Below are positions 8,272 to 16,326 of a stretch of DNA of 63,228 nucleotides, piece after piece. The position numbers and the translations under genes are program-made. Numbering within the stretch: the stretch's first letter is position 1; each line of letters opens with the position of its first letter. The notes under the pieces were generated by a model, which was not told the origin of the DNA, ran no database searches, and saw only the letters and a program-made list of their open reading frames with translations. Origin of the DNA: Rhodococcus jostii NBRC 16295 (GTDB taxonomy: Bacteria; Actinomycetota; Actinomycetes; Mycobacteriales; Mycobacteriaceae); assembly GCF_001894825.1 (NCBI RefSeq), contig NZ_BCWY01000060.1, positions 1-63,228 on the forward strand, written 5' to 3'.

Positions 8272-9453
8272 TCAACGCAAAGCCGAAACACCGAGGAGTG
8301 CCCTTCCGATCTGGAGGATCTGCATTTGGCTGGTTCCTTCGGGGATGGTCGCCTCGCGGGCGTCACGGAAGAAGCGCTCGACCGGGTGTCCCTCGGTCAA
8401 TCCGATCGCACCGTGGACCTGCACGGCTTCGGTAGCCACTGCGACCGCGGTCTCGGCGCAGAAATATTTGGCCATCGAGCATGCGACGCGCGCGTCGATG
8501 CCGGAGTCGAGAAGTCTTGCACTCGAGCGGTACAGCTCTCGTGCTGCCGCGGTGCGGGTGGCGATGTCGACCACCATCTTCTGTACCAACTGGAATTCCG
8601 CGAGTTGCTTGCCGAACTGCTTGCGAGTCGTGACGTGTGTACGCGAGGCGTCTAGGCATGCTTGGGCGATCCCGACACATCCCGCGCTGACGTTCAGTCG
8701 TCCACCGTTGACTCCGTGCATCGCCAAAGACAGACCCCTACCGACCTCACCGAGAACTCGATCCGGGCCCACCACCACTCGGTCGAGTTCGACATCGCAA
8801 CTGGACACTGCCCGCACTGGCATGTGCGGGTGTTCGATGGTTCGATACCCGTCGCTGCGTTCGACGAGGAAAGCGGTGATTCCCCGTGATCCCAGGTTCG
8901 GATCGACTGTTGCCAAGACGATTCCGAAGTCACCGTGGTTGGCGTTGGTGATGTAGCTCTTGACTCCGGAGAGTCGGTATCCGCCCCCAGGAAGTGGTTC
9001 GGCGCGGGTGGCCACAGCGCCTGCGTCCGAGCCGGCTTCGCGTTCAGTGATCGCGAACCAGCCCAGTCTATCCCCCGACAGGAGGGGGGTCAGAAATTCC
9101 TTCTTCTGATCGGGTGTTCCCGCGTGGGATAGTAGTTCCGCCACCAAGGTCATGATGTTGGTCGTCGTGCGGATACTCGCCCACGCCCGTCCAGCTTCTT
9201 CCATCAGGCTCGCCGACTGGAGGTGGGTCAGGCCGAGCCCACCGTCCGAAATCGGGATTGGACCGCGAATGAATCCCACGTCGACCAGGGGTCGGACTAT
9301 CTCCGCCGGGAAGCGTCGATCTCGTTCACACTCTTCGATCAGATCCGTTAACCCGGACAGGTACTCTCGTGCCCGGCCGAGGATCACGATCGTGTCGTCC
9401 TCGAGCAGATCCCAGGTGGGATCCGCGGTGAGAGCTCCGGTCGCGCCGCTCAT
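8272..9453 (-). CDS. Acyl-CoA dehydrogenase
   Basis: A 393-residue FAD acyl-CoA dehydrogenase, introducing an alpha-beta double bond into an acyl-CoA. The FAD/substrate region WFAITEREAGSDAGAV (residues about 130-145), the GVKSYITNANHGD strand and the C-terminal VHGAIGLTEGHPVERFFRDA are typical. The base Glu is probably the one in IPEGTSQMQ near residue 375, equivalent to the YEGT Glu of medium-chain enzymes. The start ATG overlaps the stop of the upstream SDR gene as ATGA, so translation is coupled. There are two different acyl-CoA dehydrogenases in this operon, which suggests two oxidation rounds or two distinct intermediates. The chain length or ring substrate cannot be deduced. Confidence 0.92.
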   Translation of the reverse strand: MSGATGALTADPTWDLLEDDTIVILGRAREYLSGLTDLIEECERDRRFPAEIVRPLVDVGFIRGPIPISDGGLGLTHLQSASLMEEAGRAWASIRTTTNIMTLVAELLSHAGTPDQKKEFLTPLLSGDRLGWFAITEREAGSDAGAVATRAEPLPGGGYRLSGVKSYITNANHGDFGIVLATVDPNLGSRGITAFLVERSDGYRTIEHPHMPVRAVSSCDVELDRVVVGPDRVLGEVGRGLSLAMHGVNGGRLNVSAGCVGIAQACLDASRTHVTTRKQFGKQLAEFQLVQKMVVDIATRTAAARELYRSSARLLDSGIDARVACSMAKYFCAETAVAVATEAVQVHGAIGLTEGHPVERFFRDAREATIPEGTSQMQILQIGRALLGVSALR

Positions 9454-10214
9454 CCGAATCGTCCACCGGACACGTGCAGGACCTCGCCGGTGACGAAGCC
9501 GGCATCGGGCGATGCCAGGTATCGGACGGCAGCTGCGACATCGTTCGGTTCACCCAGTCGTTTGATGCTGTTGTCCTTGCGAGCGCGTTCGGCGATCTGT
9601 TCGAAGCGCTCGAGATTGCGTAGCGACGGGGTTTCGATGAGGCCTGGTGCAATGGAATTGGCCGTGATCGAATAGCGGCCGAGTTCTTTCGCGACCGATC
9701 TGGTCAATCCGATGACTCCCGCCTTGGCGGCTGAGTAGTTCGCTTGGCCGGGATTTCCGTGCCACGCACGTGATGCGACCGTGATGATGCGCCCGTACGA
9801 CTGTTCAACCATCGGACGCGCCGCTTCTCGAACGCACACGAAGGTTCCGGTCAAGCAGACATTGACCACATCGCTCCAGGCGTCATCCGACATTTCCAGC
9901 AACCTACCGTCCTTCGGGAAGCCGTGACTGGTCACCAGGATGTCCAAGCTGCCATGGTCGGCGACGGTGGCCTCTACCGCGGTTCGCACTGCAGAAGAAT
10001 CAGTTACGTCGATCTGGACACCCACGAAAGTTCCCGTCGGCACCTCTTTCCGGAGTACCTCACTCGCGCGCTCCAGTGCATGCGAGTTGAGATCCGCGAG
10101 AACAACTTTCACCCCTCGTTCGGCGAGTGTCGCGGCTACGCGGCTACCCAGACCACCCGCGCCACCCGTGATCAGCGCGGTCTGCCGATCCAACGGCCGC
10201 TCTGTATCTGACAT
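9450..10214 (-). CDS. Short-chain dehydrogenase/reductase (3-oxoacyl reductase-like)
   Basis: A 254-residue classical SDR. The nucleotide motif is TGGAGGLGSRVA near residue 16. The catalytic set reads N of the VCLTGTF region, then Ser in VASRAWHGNPGQ, and Tyr/Lys in YSAAKAG. The C-terminal TGEVLHVSGG is typical of FabG-like enzymes. The ATG at 10214 is preceded by AAAGGGAGA; the open frame continues upstream only as antisense of the neighbouring gene. It lies 20 bases after one acyl-CoA dehydrogenase gene and overlaps the next by four bases. In context it would oxidise the 3-hydroxyacyl-CoA formed by the MaoC hydratase pair encoded upstream in the same operon. Confidence 0.9.
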   Translation of the reverse strand: MSDTERPLDRQTALITGGAGGLGSRVAATLAERGVKVVLADLNSHALERASEVLRKEVPTGTFVGVQIDVTDSSAVRTAVEATVADHGSLDILVTSHGFPKDGRLLEMSDDAWSDVVNVCLTGTFVCVREAARPMVEQSYGRIITVASRAWHGNPGQANYSAAKAGVIGLTRSVAKELGRYSITANSIAPGLIETPSLRNLERFEQIAERARKDNSIKRLGEPNDVAAAVRYLASPDAGFVTGEVLHVSGGRFG

Positions 10215-10234
10215 GATTCTCCCTTTCGGCGCGA

Positions 10235-11380
10235 TCACAGGGATCGAGCGATGATCTCTTTCATGACTTCGTTCGCGCCGCCGTAAACCTTCTGAACGCG
10301 AGCGTCGGCGTACATGCGCGCGATGGCATATTCCTCCATGTACCCGTAGCCGCCCCAAAGCTGGACACATTCGTCGAGGACCTTGCACTGGACGTCACTG
10401 AGCCACCACTTGGCCATTGCCGCAGTAGAATTGTCGAGTTCGCCGTTGGCGTGATCGACTATGCAGTTGTCGATGAACAGTCGTGCGGCCTTGGCGAGCG
10501 TCTGGCATTCCGCGAGAATGAAACGGGTGTTCTGCATCTCGAACAGTGCTTTACCGAAGACCTTGCGTTCCTTTACGTAATCCACCGTCAAGGCCACGGC
10601 CTTCTCCGTCTGGTTCACAGCGTTTACGCCTAGAATCAACCGTTCCTGCGGCATTTGTGTCATGAGCGCCGGGAAACCTGCTCCTTCCTCGCCGATCCGG
10701 TTCCCGACGGGGACTCGGCACGACACGAAGAAAAGTTCGGCTGTGTCGGCCGCGTGCTGCCCGATCTTGCGAAGCGGCTGGCCGCGGTTGAATCCGGGTG
10801 TCCCTGCTTCAACCGCGATCAGAGTGATCGCTTTTGGATCCTCGGCCCCTTCCACCTTGACCGCTACGATGACCAAGTCAGCGGTCAATCCATTGGTGAT
10901 GAACGTTTTCGCGCCGTCGATGACGTACTCGTCACCCTCGCGGCGCGCCCGACACGTCATCGCCCGGACATCACTGCCCGCGCCCGCCTCCGTCATCGCG
11001 ATTGCACCGATGATGCGACCCTCTACCATCGCCGGCAGCCACCGTTCGCATTGGTCCTGTGTTCCGTAATTCAGGATGTAGTCGGTGACGACTCCACTGT
11101 GAACATTATTCCCCCAGCCTTTTTCCAGGATGCTCGACTGTGCCTCAGTGATGGCGATCTGGTGCAGAATGTTTCCCCCCGCCCCGCCAAAGCGCTCGGG
11201 AACCGTGGGGCACAACAATCCCACCTTCCCGGCGGCGAGCCAGAACTCTCGGTCCACGTGCCGTTGGTCCGCCCATTTCGGCATCTCTGGGACGGCTTCC
11301 TTGACGAAGAACCGGCGGGCGGTGTCCTGTAGCGCGGCAAGTTCGTCGTTCATCCACGGCGATACATATTTTGCCGTCAT
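10235..11380 (-). CDS. Acyl-CoA dehydrogenase (GGANEV class)
   Basis: A 381-residue FAD acyl-CoA dehydrogenase of the group with a GGxNEIM-like C-terminal motif (VYGGANEVMKEII), common among isovaleryl- and long-chain-type enzymes of actinobacteria. Also seen are AIAMTEAGAGSDVRAM (FAD site), GAKTFITNGLTADLVIVAVK and the LWGGYGYMEEYAIARMYADARV segment. Its start overlaps the stop of the MaoC gene as ATGA. It differs strongly from the other acyl-CoA dehydrogenase of the operon (8272-9453), so they probably act on different intermediates or steps. FAD is the expected cofactor, with electrons passed to electron-transfer flavoprotein, which is not encoded in this window. Confidence 0.92.
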   Translation of the reverse strand: MTAKYVSPWMNDELAALQDTARRFFVKEAVPEMPKWADQRHVDREFWLAAGKVGLLCPTVPERFGGAGGNILHQIAITEAQSSILEKGWGNNVHSGVVTDYILNYGTQDQCERWLPAMVEGRIIGAIAMTEAGAGSDVRAMTCRARREGDEYVIDGAKTFITNGLTADLVIVAVKVEGAEDPKAITLIAVEAGTPGFNRGQPLRKIGQHAADTAELFFVSCRVPVGNRIGEEGAGFPALMTQMPQERLILGVNAVNQTEKAVALTVDYVKERKVFGKALFEMQNTRFILAECQTLAKAARLFIDNCIVDHANGELDNSTAAMAKWWLSDVQCKVLDECVQLWGGYGYMEEYAIARMYADARVQKVYGGANEVMKEIIARSL

Positions 11381-11793
11381 ATCTCGTCTCCATGTCGGTT
11401 GAAGGAAAACCGGGCGCCGCCTCGGCCTGTGATGGTTCCGTCCTGCAGCTCGGTCCGGATTTCGACGTCGAAACCGTCCTCTCCTTCAGGTGACACTCGA
11501 GCATGCGCGGTAGGTTTCGCCCCCAGTGGCGTCTTGGCAACAAAACGTAGTTTCCACTCTGCGAGTATCGCGTGTGGAAAGGCCTCTGTCAGAAGTCTTC
11601 CGAGGTACGCCATGGAGAGCATGCCGTGGGCGATGACATCGTCCTCTCCGGCGGCTCTCGCTGCAGCAGTATCCAGGTGCAGCGGATTTCGGTCCCCGGA
11701 CGCCGATGCGTACCGGGCCAGGACGTCCCGATCGACGGGAGGTAGTTGTAATGCCCAGGAGCCGGCGACCAGTTCCGGGTTTTCGCGTGTCAC
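11377..11793 (-). CDS. MaoC-like hydratase, catalytic subunit
   Basis: A 138-residue single hot-dog domain with the hydratase-2 motif D-x-N-x-x-H in SGDRNPLHLD, followed by VIAHGMLSM. It hydrates an enoyl-CoA to the (R)-3-hydroxyacyl-CoA. The GTG start at 11793 overlaps the stop of the preceding MaoC-like gene as GTGA, and its own stop overlaps the next gene as ATGA. The upstream partner lacks the catalytic motif. Such adjacent half-size pairs form heterodimeric hydratases in mycobacteria (HadAB, ChsH1-ChsH2), so I infer the same here. A much longer open frame upstream of the GTG is antisense noise: it has no RBS and no family sequence. Confidence 0.87.
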   Translation of the reverse strand: MTRENPELVAGSWALQLPPVDRDVLARYASASGDRNPLHLDTAAARAAGEDDVIAHGMLSMAYLGRLLTEAFPHAILAEWKLRFVAKTPLGAKPTAHARVSPEGEDGFDVEIRTELQDGTITGRGGARFSFNRHGDEI

Positions 11794-12239
11794 GTGTTCA
11801 CGTCCCAACGGATTGCGAGCAGATTTTCGAGTACCGCCACTCGGTCGCCGTTCCGGCTGACTGTCGTTCGTCGGCGTAGGAAGCCCAGACGACCCTGGCT
11901 CTTCTCGAAGTAGTCGTCGATTCGCGGGTCGAACTCTAGTTTTTCGCCGGCGTGGCATGAGGTGTGATATTGAAAGGACTGCTCTGCGTGCAGCACGGAT
12001 GAGAGCGACGCGCCCAGCAATTCGACTGCCAGGTATGGCTGTGGGCGTCTGAATTCGAGCGCGAACAGATATGTCGGCGGCAGCAGAATGTCGGGATGGC
12101 CGGATGCCCAGGCCACCTCCGGGTCGAAGAACTGTCGTCGCTCCTCCCCTATCGACGTGGCGAATTCGACCACCTCCGATCGCTTGACCGTGACGTCGAA
12201 TCTCGGTAACTGTAAACCGACCACTTGGTCGCCGCGCAT
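11790..12239 (-). CDS. MaoC-like hydratase, non-catalytic partner
   Basis: A 149-residue hot-dog protein related to the N-terminal half of MaoC hydratases (FAS1-type dehydratase region). It reads VVEFATSIGEERRQFFDPEVAW, then LPPTYLFALEFRRP and HAEQSFQYHTSCHAGEKL. The D-x-N-x-x-H motif is absent, so it should be the structural half of a heterodimer with the next gene product. The ATG at 12239 has a near-ideal AGGAGGTGG just upstream. It is the first gene of the eight-gene minus-strand operon, and operator site 2 lies about 52 bases upstream, in the divergent promoter region shared with the CaiB gene. Confidence 0.83.
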   Translation of the reverse strand: MRGDQVVGLQLPRFDVTVKRSEVVEFATSIGEERRQFFDPEVAWASGHPDILLPPTYLFALEFRRPQPYLAVELLGASLSSVLHAEQSFQYHTSCHAGEKLEFDPRIDDYFEKSQGRLGFLRRRTTVSRNGDRVAVLENLLAIRWDVNT

Positions 12240-12290
12240 GTGCCACCTCCTCGTTCCACTGCTCGGAAACAGCCTGGTCCGCTCAGTTGA

Positions 12291-12321
12291 GTATTGATTA
12301 TGTATGCGAAAGTACATACAG
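12291..12321 (-). promoter_or_regulatory. Putative FCD-GntR operator, site 2, with an inverted half-site
   Basis: The minus strand reads GCATACATAATCAATAC over 12291-12307. A second CATACA lies at 12315-12320 on the plus strand, giving TGTATG-N8-CATACA. It lies in the 163-base divergent promoter region between the MaoC-led operon and the CaiB-led operon and could control both. Confidence 0.55.
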
Positions 12322-12402
12322 TTTGTACCACAGCGCAGTCCGCACAGGCTAGAGCCGAAAGCGGCTGACAGACGTTACGATCGTCGATTGGAGCCATGTT
12401 CA

Positions 12403-13584
12403 ATGCCCGGTAGTCAACCTCCGCTATTCGGGGTCAAAGTCATCGATCTGTCCGAGCAGGTGCCTGGCCCGAACACGACGCGACTCCTGACCGGCCTTGG
12501 CGCCGACGTCCTCAAGATCGAGCGCCCGGACGAAGGCGACAGACTGCGCCACCGGCCGGCGATGTTCGAAGCCGAGAACCGCGGAAAACGCAGTCTGGCT
12601 ATCGATCTCAAGAACGCTGAAGGTCGAGCAACACTGCTTCGCATGGTTGCTGACGCAGATGTTTTCGTCGAGGGGTACCGCCCTGGGGTAACCGATCGAC
12701 TCGGAATCGGATTCAAGGATCTCATCGCAGTCAATCCTCGACTGGTGTACGTCTCCATCTCGGGATATGGAGCGAGCGGTCCGTATCGAGACCTCCCCGG
12801 CCATGACTTTCAGTATCTTTCCTTTGTGGGTGCCATTCCCGCTCCGCTTCCCGAACATGCCGCCAATTACGTGCCCACCACGCTTCCCGTCGCTGACCTC
12901 GGCACCTCGTTGTACGCGTCGCTGGCCATCGTGCTCGCATTGCACGAGCGCCGAGGAAACCCCGAGTCCTTCGTCGGGAAGCAGATCGACGTAGCCATGG
13001 CTGATTGTGCGCTGTCGATGATGGAGCCGCGGATTGCAGAGGCGATGCACGAGGAGAGCAGCGCAGCGGCGCTCGTTCGCCCCGGGTACGGCGTCTACGG
13101 GACGAAGGACGGTCGGTACGTCACCATCGGAGCTTTGGAAGATCATTTCTGGGCACGGCTGGCAAAAGCGGTGGACCTTCCCGAACTGCTCGGCCCCGAG
13201 TACGCGACGTTCCCACTCCGGAAGCAGCATATTGCCGAGATCGAGGCAACTCTCCGTCCACGGATCCAGGAATTCGAACGAGACGGCCTGATCGAACTCC
13301 TCATCCGGCACGACGTGCCGGTAGCGCCGTTAAACGATCTCCACGAGCCACTGGCGGACAAGCACTTCATCGACCGCGGCATGATCATTCGCAACGAGGG
13401 CGCCCCACACACGCGCGTATCCGAGTGGCCGGCCGCCCTTGCCGACTTCGCTGACCGTTCGCTGCTGACCGCGGCGCCCGCCGTCGGGGAACATAGCATC
13501 GAGATCCTTCGGGAAGCAGGCTTCTCTGCTGACGAAATCGACGAACTGATTCGAGCGGGAACAGTCGTCGCACAGACATCGTGA
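12403..13584 (+). CDS. CaiB/BaiF family (type III) CoA-transferase
   Basis: A 393-residue family III CoA-transferase, moving CoA from one acyl thioester to another acid through an enzyme-bound acyl-Asp. Typical parts are VKVIDLSEQVPGPNTTRLL, GADVLKIERPDEGD, and the catalytic Asp in TTLPVADLGTS, followed by LYASLAIVLALHERR. The ATG at 12403 is preceded by GGAG nine bases away; 33 codons upstream in frame have no family sequence. It is the first gene of a four-gene plus-strand operon (with crotonase, MaoC, crotonase), divergent from the MaoC-led operon. It probably activates the acid that enters this branch. It is one of three CaiB-type transferases in the window, none close enough to be a recent duplicate. 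Confidence 0.9.
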   Translation: MPGSQPPLFGVKVIDLSEQVPGPNTTRLLTGLGADVLKIERPDEGDRLRHRPAMFEAENRGKRSLAIDLKNAEGRATLLRMVADADVFVEGYRPGVTDRLGIGFKDLIAVNPRLVYVSISGYGASGPYRDLPGHDFQYLSFVGAIPAPLPEHAANYVPTTLPVADLGTSLYASLAIVLALHERRGNPESFVGKQIDVAMADCALSMMEPRIAEAMHEESSAAALVRPGYGVYGTKDGRYVTIGALEDHFWARLAKAVDLPELLGPEYATFPLRKQHIAEIEATLRPRIQEFERDGLIELLIRHDVPVAPLNDLHEPLADKHFIDRGMIIRNEGAPHTRVSEWPAALADFADRSLLTAAPAVGEHSIEILREAGFSADEIDELIRAGTVVAQTS

Positions 13585-13664
13585 TGCGCCGGCCGTTCAT
13601 GTGAAACCGACATCGAGCACCACCGATTCCCTGTCATCGACAACCAACTGAAAGCGAGAACGTG

Positions 13665-14483
13665 ATGGATTGGTCCAAGTACGACCGCCTGTCCTTCGAA
13701 TACCCCTCCGACGGAGTTCTGGTCATCCGGATCAACCGTCCGGAGCGCAAGAACGCCATGGACCAGCAACTCCACACCCAGTTCGCACAGGTCTGGCACG
13801 ACGTCGCGGCCGACCCGAAGACTCGCGCCGTCGTGGTTACCGGGCAAGGTGAAGCCTTCTCGGCCGGCGGCGACTTCGAGATGGTGGAGGACACCATCGG
13901 CAACTACGCGACGGTAAAGCGGTTGTTCCAGGAGGCAGCGGACATCGTCTACAACATCACCAACTGCCCCAAGCCCGTAATCTCAGCGATCAATGGCGTT
14001 GCGGTTGGTGCAGGCCTGGCGGTGGCGTTGATGGCTGACATCAGCATCATGTCCGAGGACGCACGGCTCACCGACGGCCACGTCAAGATCGGTGTGGCGG
14101 CAGGCGACCACGCCGCCATCATTTGGCCGCTACTGTGCGGGCTGGCCAAAGCACGCTACTACCTGCTCACATGCGAGTTCATCGACGGACGGGAAGCCGA
14201 GCGCATCGGGCTGGTCAGCAAGTCCGTACCGGCAGAAGAACTTCTGCCCAACGCCCTCAAGATCGCCGAACGCCTGGCACGAGGATCCGCGGACGCCATC
14301 TCCGCCACCAAGCGCACCCTCAACCATTGGGTACGTGATGCCGGACCGATCTTTGAGTCCTCGCTCGCCATGGAGATGCTCGGATTCTTCTCACCCGACG
14401 CCAGGGAAGGCCTCGACGCGATGCGGGAGAAGCGGTACCCGGTCTTCCCGAGCTCCCGTCAGACGGTTGGCGTCGATGTCTGA
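13665..14483 (+). CDS. Enoyl-CoA hydratase/isomerase family protein (crotonase)
   Basis: A 272-residue crotonase-fold enzyme. The first oxyanion-hole region reads VVVTGQGEAFSAGGDFEMVED and the second INGVAVGAGLAVALMADISI. The position of the usual catalytic Glu segment reads KIGVAAGDHAAIIWP, so the canonical GGTQ Glu arrangement is not present, and hydratase, isomerase or hydrolase activity cannot be told apart. The ATG at 13665 and the GTG directly before it are equally possible. It follows the CaiB gene by 80 bases and overlaps the MaoC gene start by eight bases, implying a single transcript. Confidence 0.88.
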   Translation: MDWSKYDRLSFEYPSDGVLVIRINRPERKNAMDQQLHTQFAQVWHDVAADPKTRAVVVTGQGEAFSAGGDFEMVEDTIGNYATVKRLFQEAADIVYNITNCPKPVISAINGVAVGAGLAVALMADISIMSEDARLTDGHVKIGVAAGDHAAIIWPLLCGLAKARYYLLTCEFIDGREAERIGLVSKSVPAEELLPNALKIAERLARGSADAISATKRTLNHWVRDAGPIFESSLAMEMLGFFSPDAREGLDAMREKRYPVFPSSRQTVGVDV

Positions 14484-14979
14484 TTCGCTTCCCACTCCGG
14501 GCATCGGTGTCTTCACGCGCACTCTGTACTTCGAGGACGTTCCCCTCCAGCAGGTATTCACCACGTCGGGGAGAACTATCACCGAAGCCGACGTGACGTC
14601 GTTTGCCGGTCTGTCCGGTGACTACAACATGCTGCACGTTGACGAGGACTTTGCGTCGAAGACAGCCTTCGGCGGACGTATCGCACACGGGTTGCTGATC
14701 CTGTCCATCGCGTCCGGCCTCACGACCAGGCTCCCGGTACTGACGGCCCTGCAGCCGTCCCTTCTCGGAATGACCTCCGTGACCTGCCAATGGCCATCGC
14801 CCACCAAGATCGGTGACACGCTCCGGGTTGATCTGACGTTCGAGTCGGCCAAACTGACTCGAAGCGGTTCGCGCGGGATCGTCACCGAGCGGCGGGTCGC
14901 GCGCGCCCAGGACGGGAGAATTGTTCTCGACAGCCATTGGGATCTACTTGTCGCACGGCGCCCGGAGAATCTGACATGA
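14476..14979 (+). CDS. MaoC family (R)-enoyl-CoA hydratase
   Basis: A 167-residue single hot-dog hydratase. The catalytic motif D-x-N-x-x-H is complete in SGDYNMLHVDEDFA, followed by GRIAHGLLILSIASG, so unlike the pair at 11377-12239 this protein should act as a homodimer. The ATG at 14476 overlaps the stop of the crotonase gene by eight bases. A longer open frame upstream is shadow. The stop overlaps the next start as ATGA. In context it hydrates an enoyl-CoA intermediate in the same branch as the two crotonases. Confidence 0.9.
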   Translation: MSDSLPTPGIGVFTRTLYFEDVPLQQVFTTSGRTITEADVTSFAGLSGDYNMLHVDEDFASKTAFGGRIAHGLLILSIASGLTTRLPVLTALQPSLLGMTSVTCQWPSPTKIGDTLRVDLTFESAKLTRSGSRGIVTERRVARAQDGRIVLDSHWDLLVARRPENLT

Positions 14980-15761
14980 CCACTGTCGACCTACGTTACG
15001 ACGACCGCATCGCTGTGGTGACATTGGACCGTGCACCCGTCAATGCACTCTCTTCGGAGATGTACGAAGACCTCGCGGAGGCTCTCGACGAGGTTGCAGG
15101 AGCACACCGCGTCTCAGCCGTCGTCCTTCGATCGGCAAGCAGCAAGGTGTTCTGCGCTGGCGCCGACGTACGGGAGCTCGGAGCGTTGACCGGCGCTCAG
15201 GCTCACACCGCGGACGTTCGGCGCCAAGAGCTCGCCCGATCGGTGTTCGATAACCTGCTCAATCTCCCACAACCCACCATCGCAGTCCTGGACGGGCCCG
15301 CCATCGGCGCCGGCGCGGTCATTGCATCGTGCTGTGACTTGCGGATCTCTTCGACTCGAGCATCCTTTCGACTTCCGGAGGTCGATGTCGGACGATGCGG
15401 TGGTGCTCGGCATCTCATGCGTCATCTTCCCCAGGGCATAGTGAGAAGGATGTACTTCACCGCCGAAATGCTCGATGCCCGACAGGCCGAGAAGTACGGT
15501 TTCGTCGAGCTCGTCCCCGAGGGGGAGGATCCGCTGGAGGTTTCCTTCGATCGCGCTCGACAGATCGCCGCAAAGAGCCCAACTGCACTGCGATTGGGAA
15601 AACGCGCACTGAACGAAAGCGAAGCCCTATCTGTGACCGAAGGGTATGCGACGGAACAGCAGTACACACTGAAACTCGCCCGAACAGCCGACGCGGCGGA
15701 AGCAATCCTCGCTCGACGCGAAGGACGCCCGCCGAACTTCACCGGAGCCTCGGCGGAATGA
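14976..15761 (+). CDS. Enoyl-CoA hydratase/isomerase family protein (crotonase)
   Basis: A 261-residue crotonase-fold protein with the oxyanion motifs SSKVFCAGADVREL and LDGPAIGAGAVIASCCDLRI. The region that normally carries the hydratase Glu reads EVDVGRCGGARHLMRHLP, with a Cys-Gly-Gly in place of the usual GGTQ, so the reaction may be isomerisation or C-C bond hydrolysis instead of simple hydration. The C-terminal segment SPTALRLGKRALNESE is standard. The start overlaps the MaoC stop as ATGA. It is the last gene of the CaiB-led operon; a strong hairpin follows at 15814. Confidence 0.88.
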   Translation: MTTVDLRYDDRIAVVTLDRAPVNALSSEMYEDLAEALDEVAGAHRVSAVVLRSASSKVFCAGADVRELGALTGAQAHTADVRRQELARSVFDNLLNLPQPTIAVLDGPAIGAGAVIASCCDLRISSTRASFRLPEVDVGRCGGARHLMRHLPQGIVRRMYFTAEMLDARQAEKYGFVELVPEGEDPLEVSFDRARQIAAKSPTALRLGKRALNESEALSVTEGYATEQQYTLKLARTADAAEAILARREGRPPNFTGASAE

Positions 15762-16326
15762 TCGCAACGACCAGAAATTGGGATTGACCCGACAGAATCG
15801 TCGTACTGCTCAACTGCAGGCTTTCGCTCGATATCTGGATGTCGAGCGAAAGCCTGCAGCAGAATCACACGACCACTCGACAGGCACGTTACTCACGGCG
15901 GTCAGCCACTACCCGGATACCCCGCACGGAGGTACCGCCACTCGACGCGATGAAATCCCTCGGTGCACACACCACCGGAGTTCAAATATTCCCAATCAAT
16001 CGGATGCTCGTGGGTCGAGATACGTGTCGTTCGGTCGAGCACGTAGGTCGCTGCTATGGATGCGGCGCAAGTACTCCGCCCGCAAACTTATTCCGTCACG
16101 GCAGCACACCAAGCAACATGCTGCGACAATCGTCAAACGACCCGATTGCGACGACGCACGACGTCGACGACACCTAGACGGGATAACATACCAGTCATGG
16201 CCGTACCGACGAACCGATGTGGATTCACCAGATGAAAGATCCCTTGTTGCTAGACCCTTGACAGCGCGAGCACGAGAAGTCCGCACGAGAGACCGTCGAA
16301 CTGGCAGTGCCACTACACTTTCCAGA
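15762..16326. other. Intergenic region between convergent operons
   Basis: Apart from the hairpin at 15814-15859, I see no gene, repeat or operator in this 565-base stretch. Open frames present have no domain and no RBS. Composition begins to shift toward higher AT here, leading into the 16.3-22.5 kb block. Confidence 0.5.
15814..15859. terminator. 18-bp stem hairpin, terminator
   Basis: CTGCAGGCTTTCGCTCGA (15814-15831) pairs exactly with 15842-15859 around a ten-base loop, 53 bases after the end of the CaiB-led operon. Confidence 0.75.

Noticed and set aside
11794..12246. N-terminal extension of the MaoC catalytic gene to 12246
   Set aside because: The extension overlaps the partner MaoC gene in another frame and is not family-like; the GTG at 11793 with a GTGA overlap is better.
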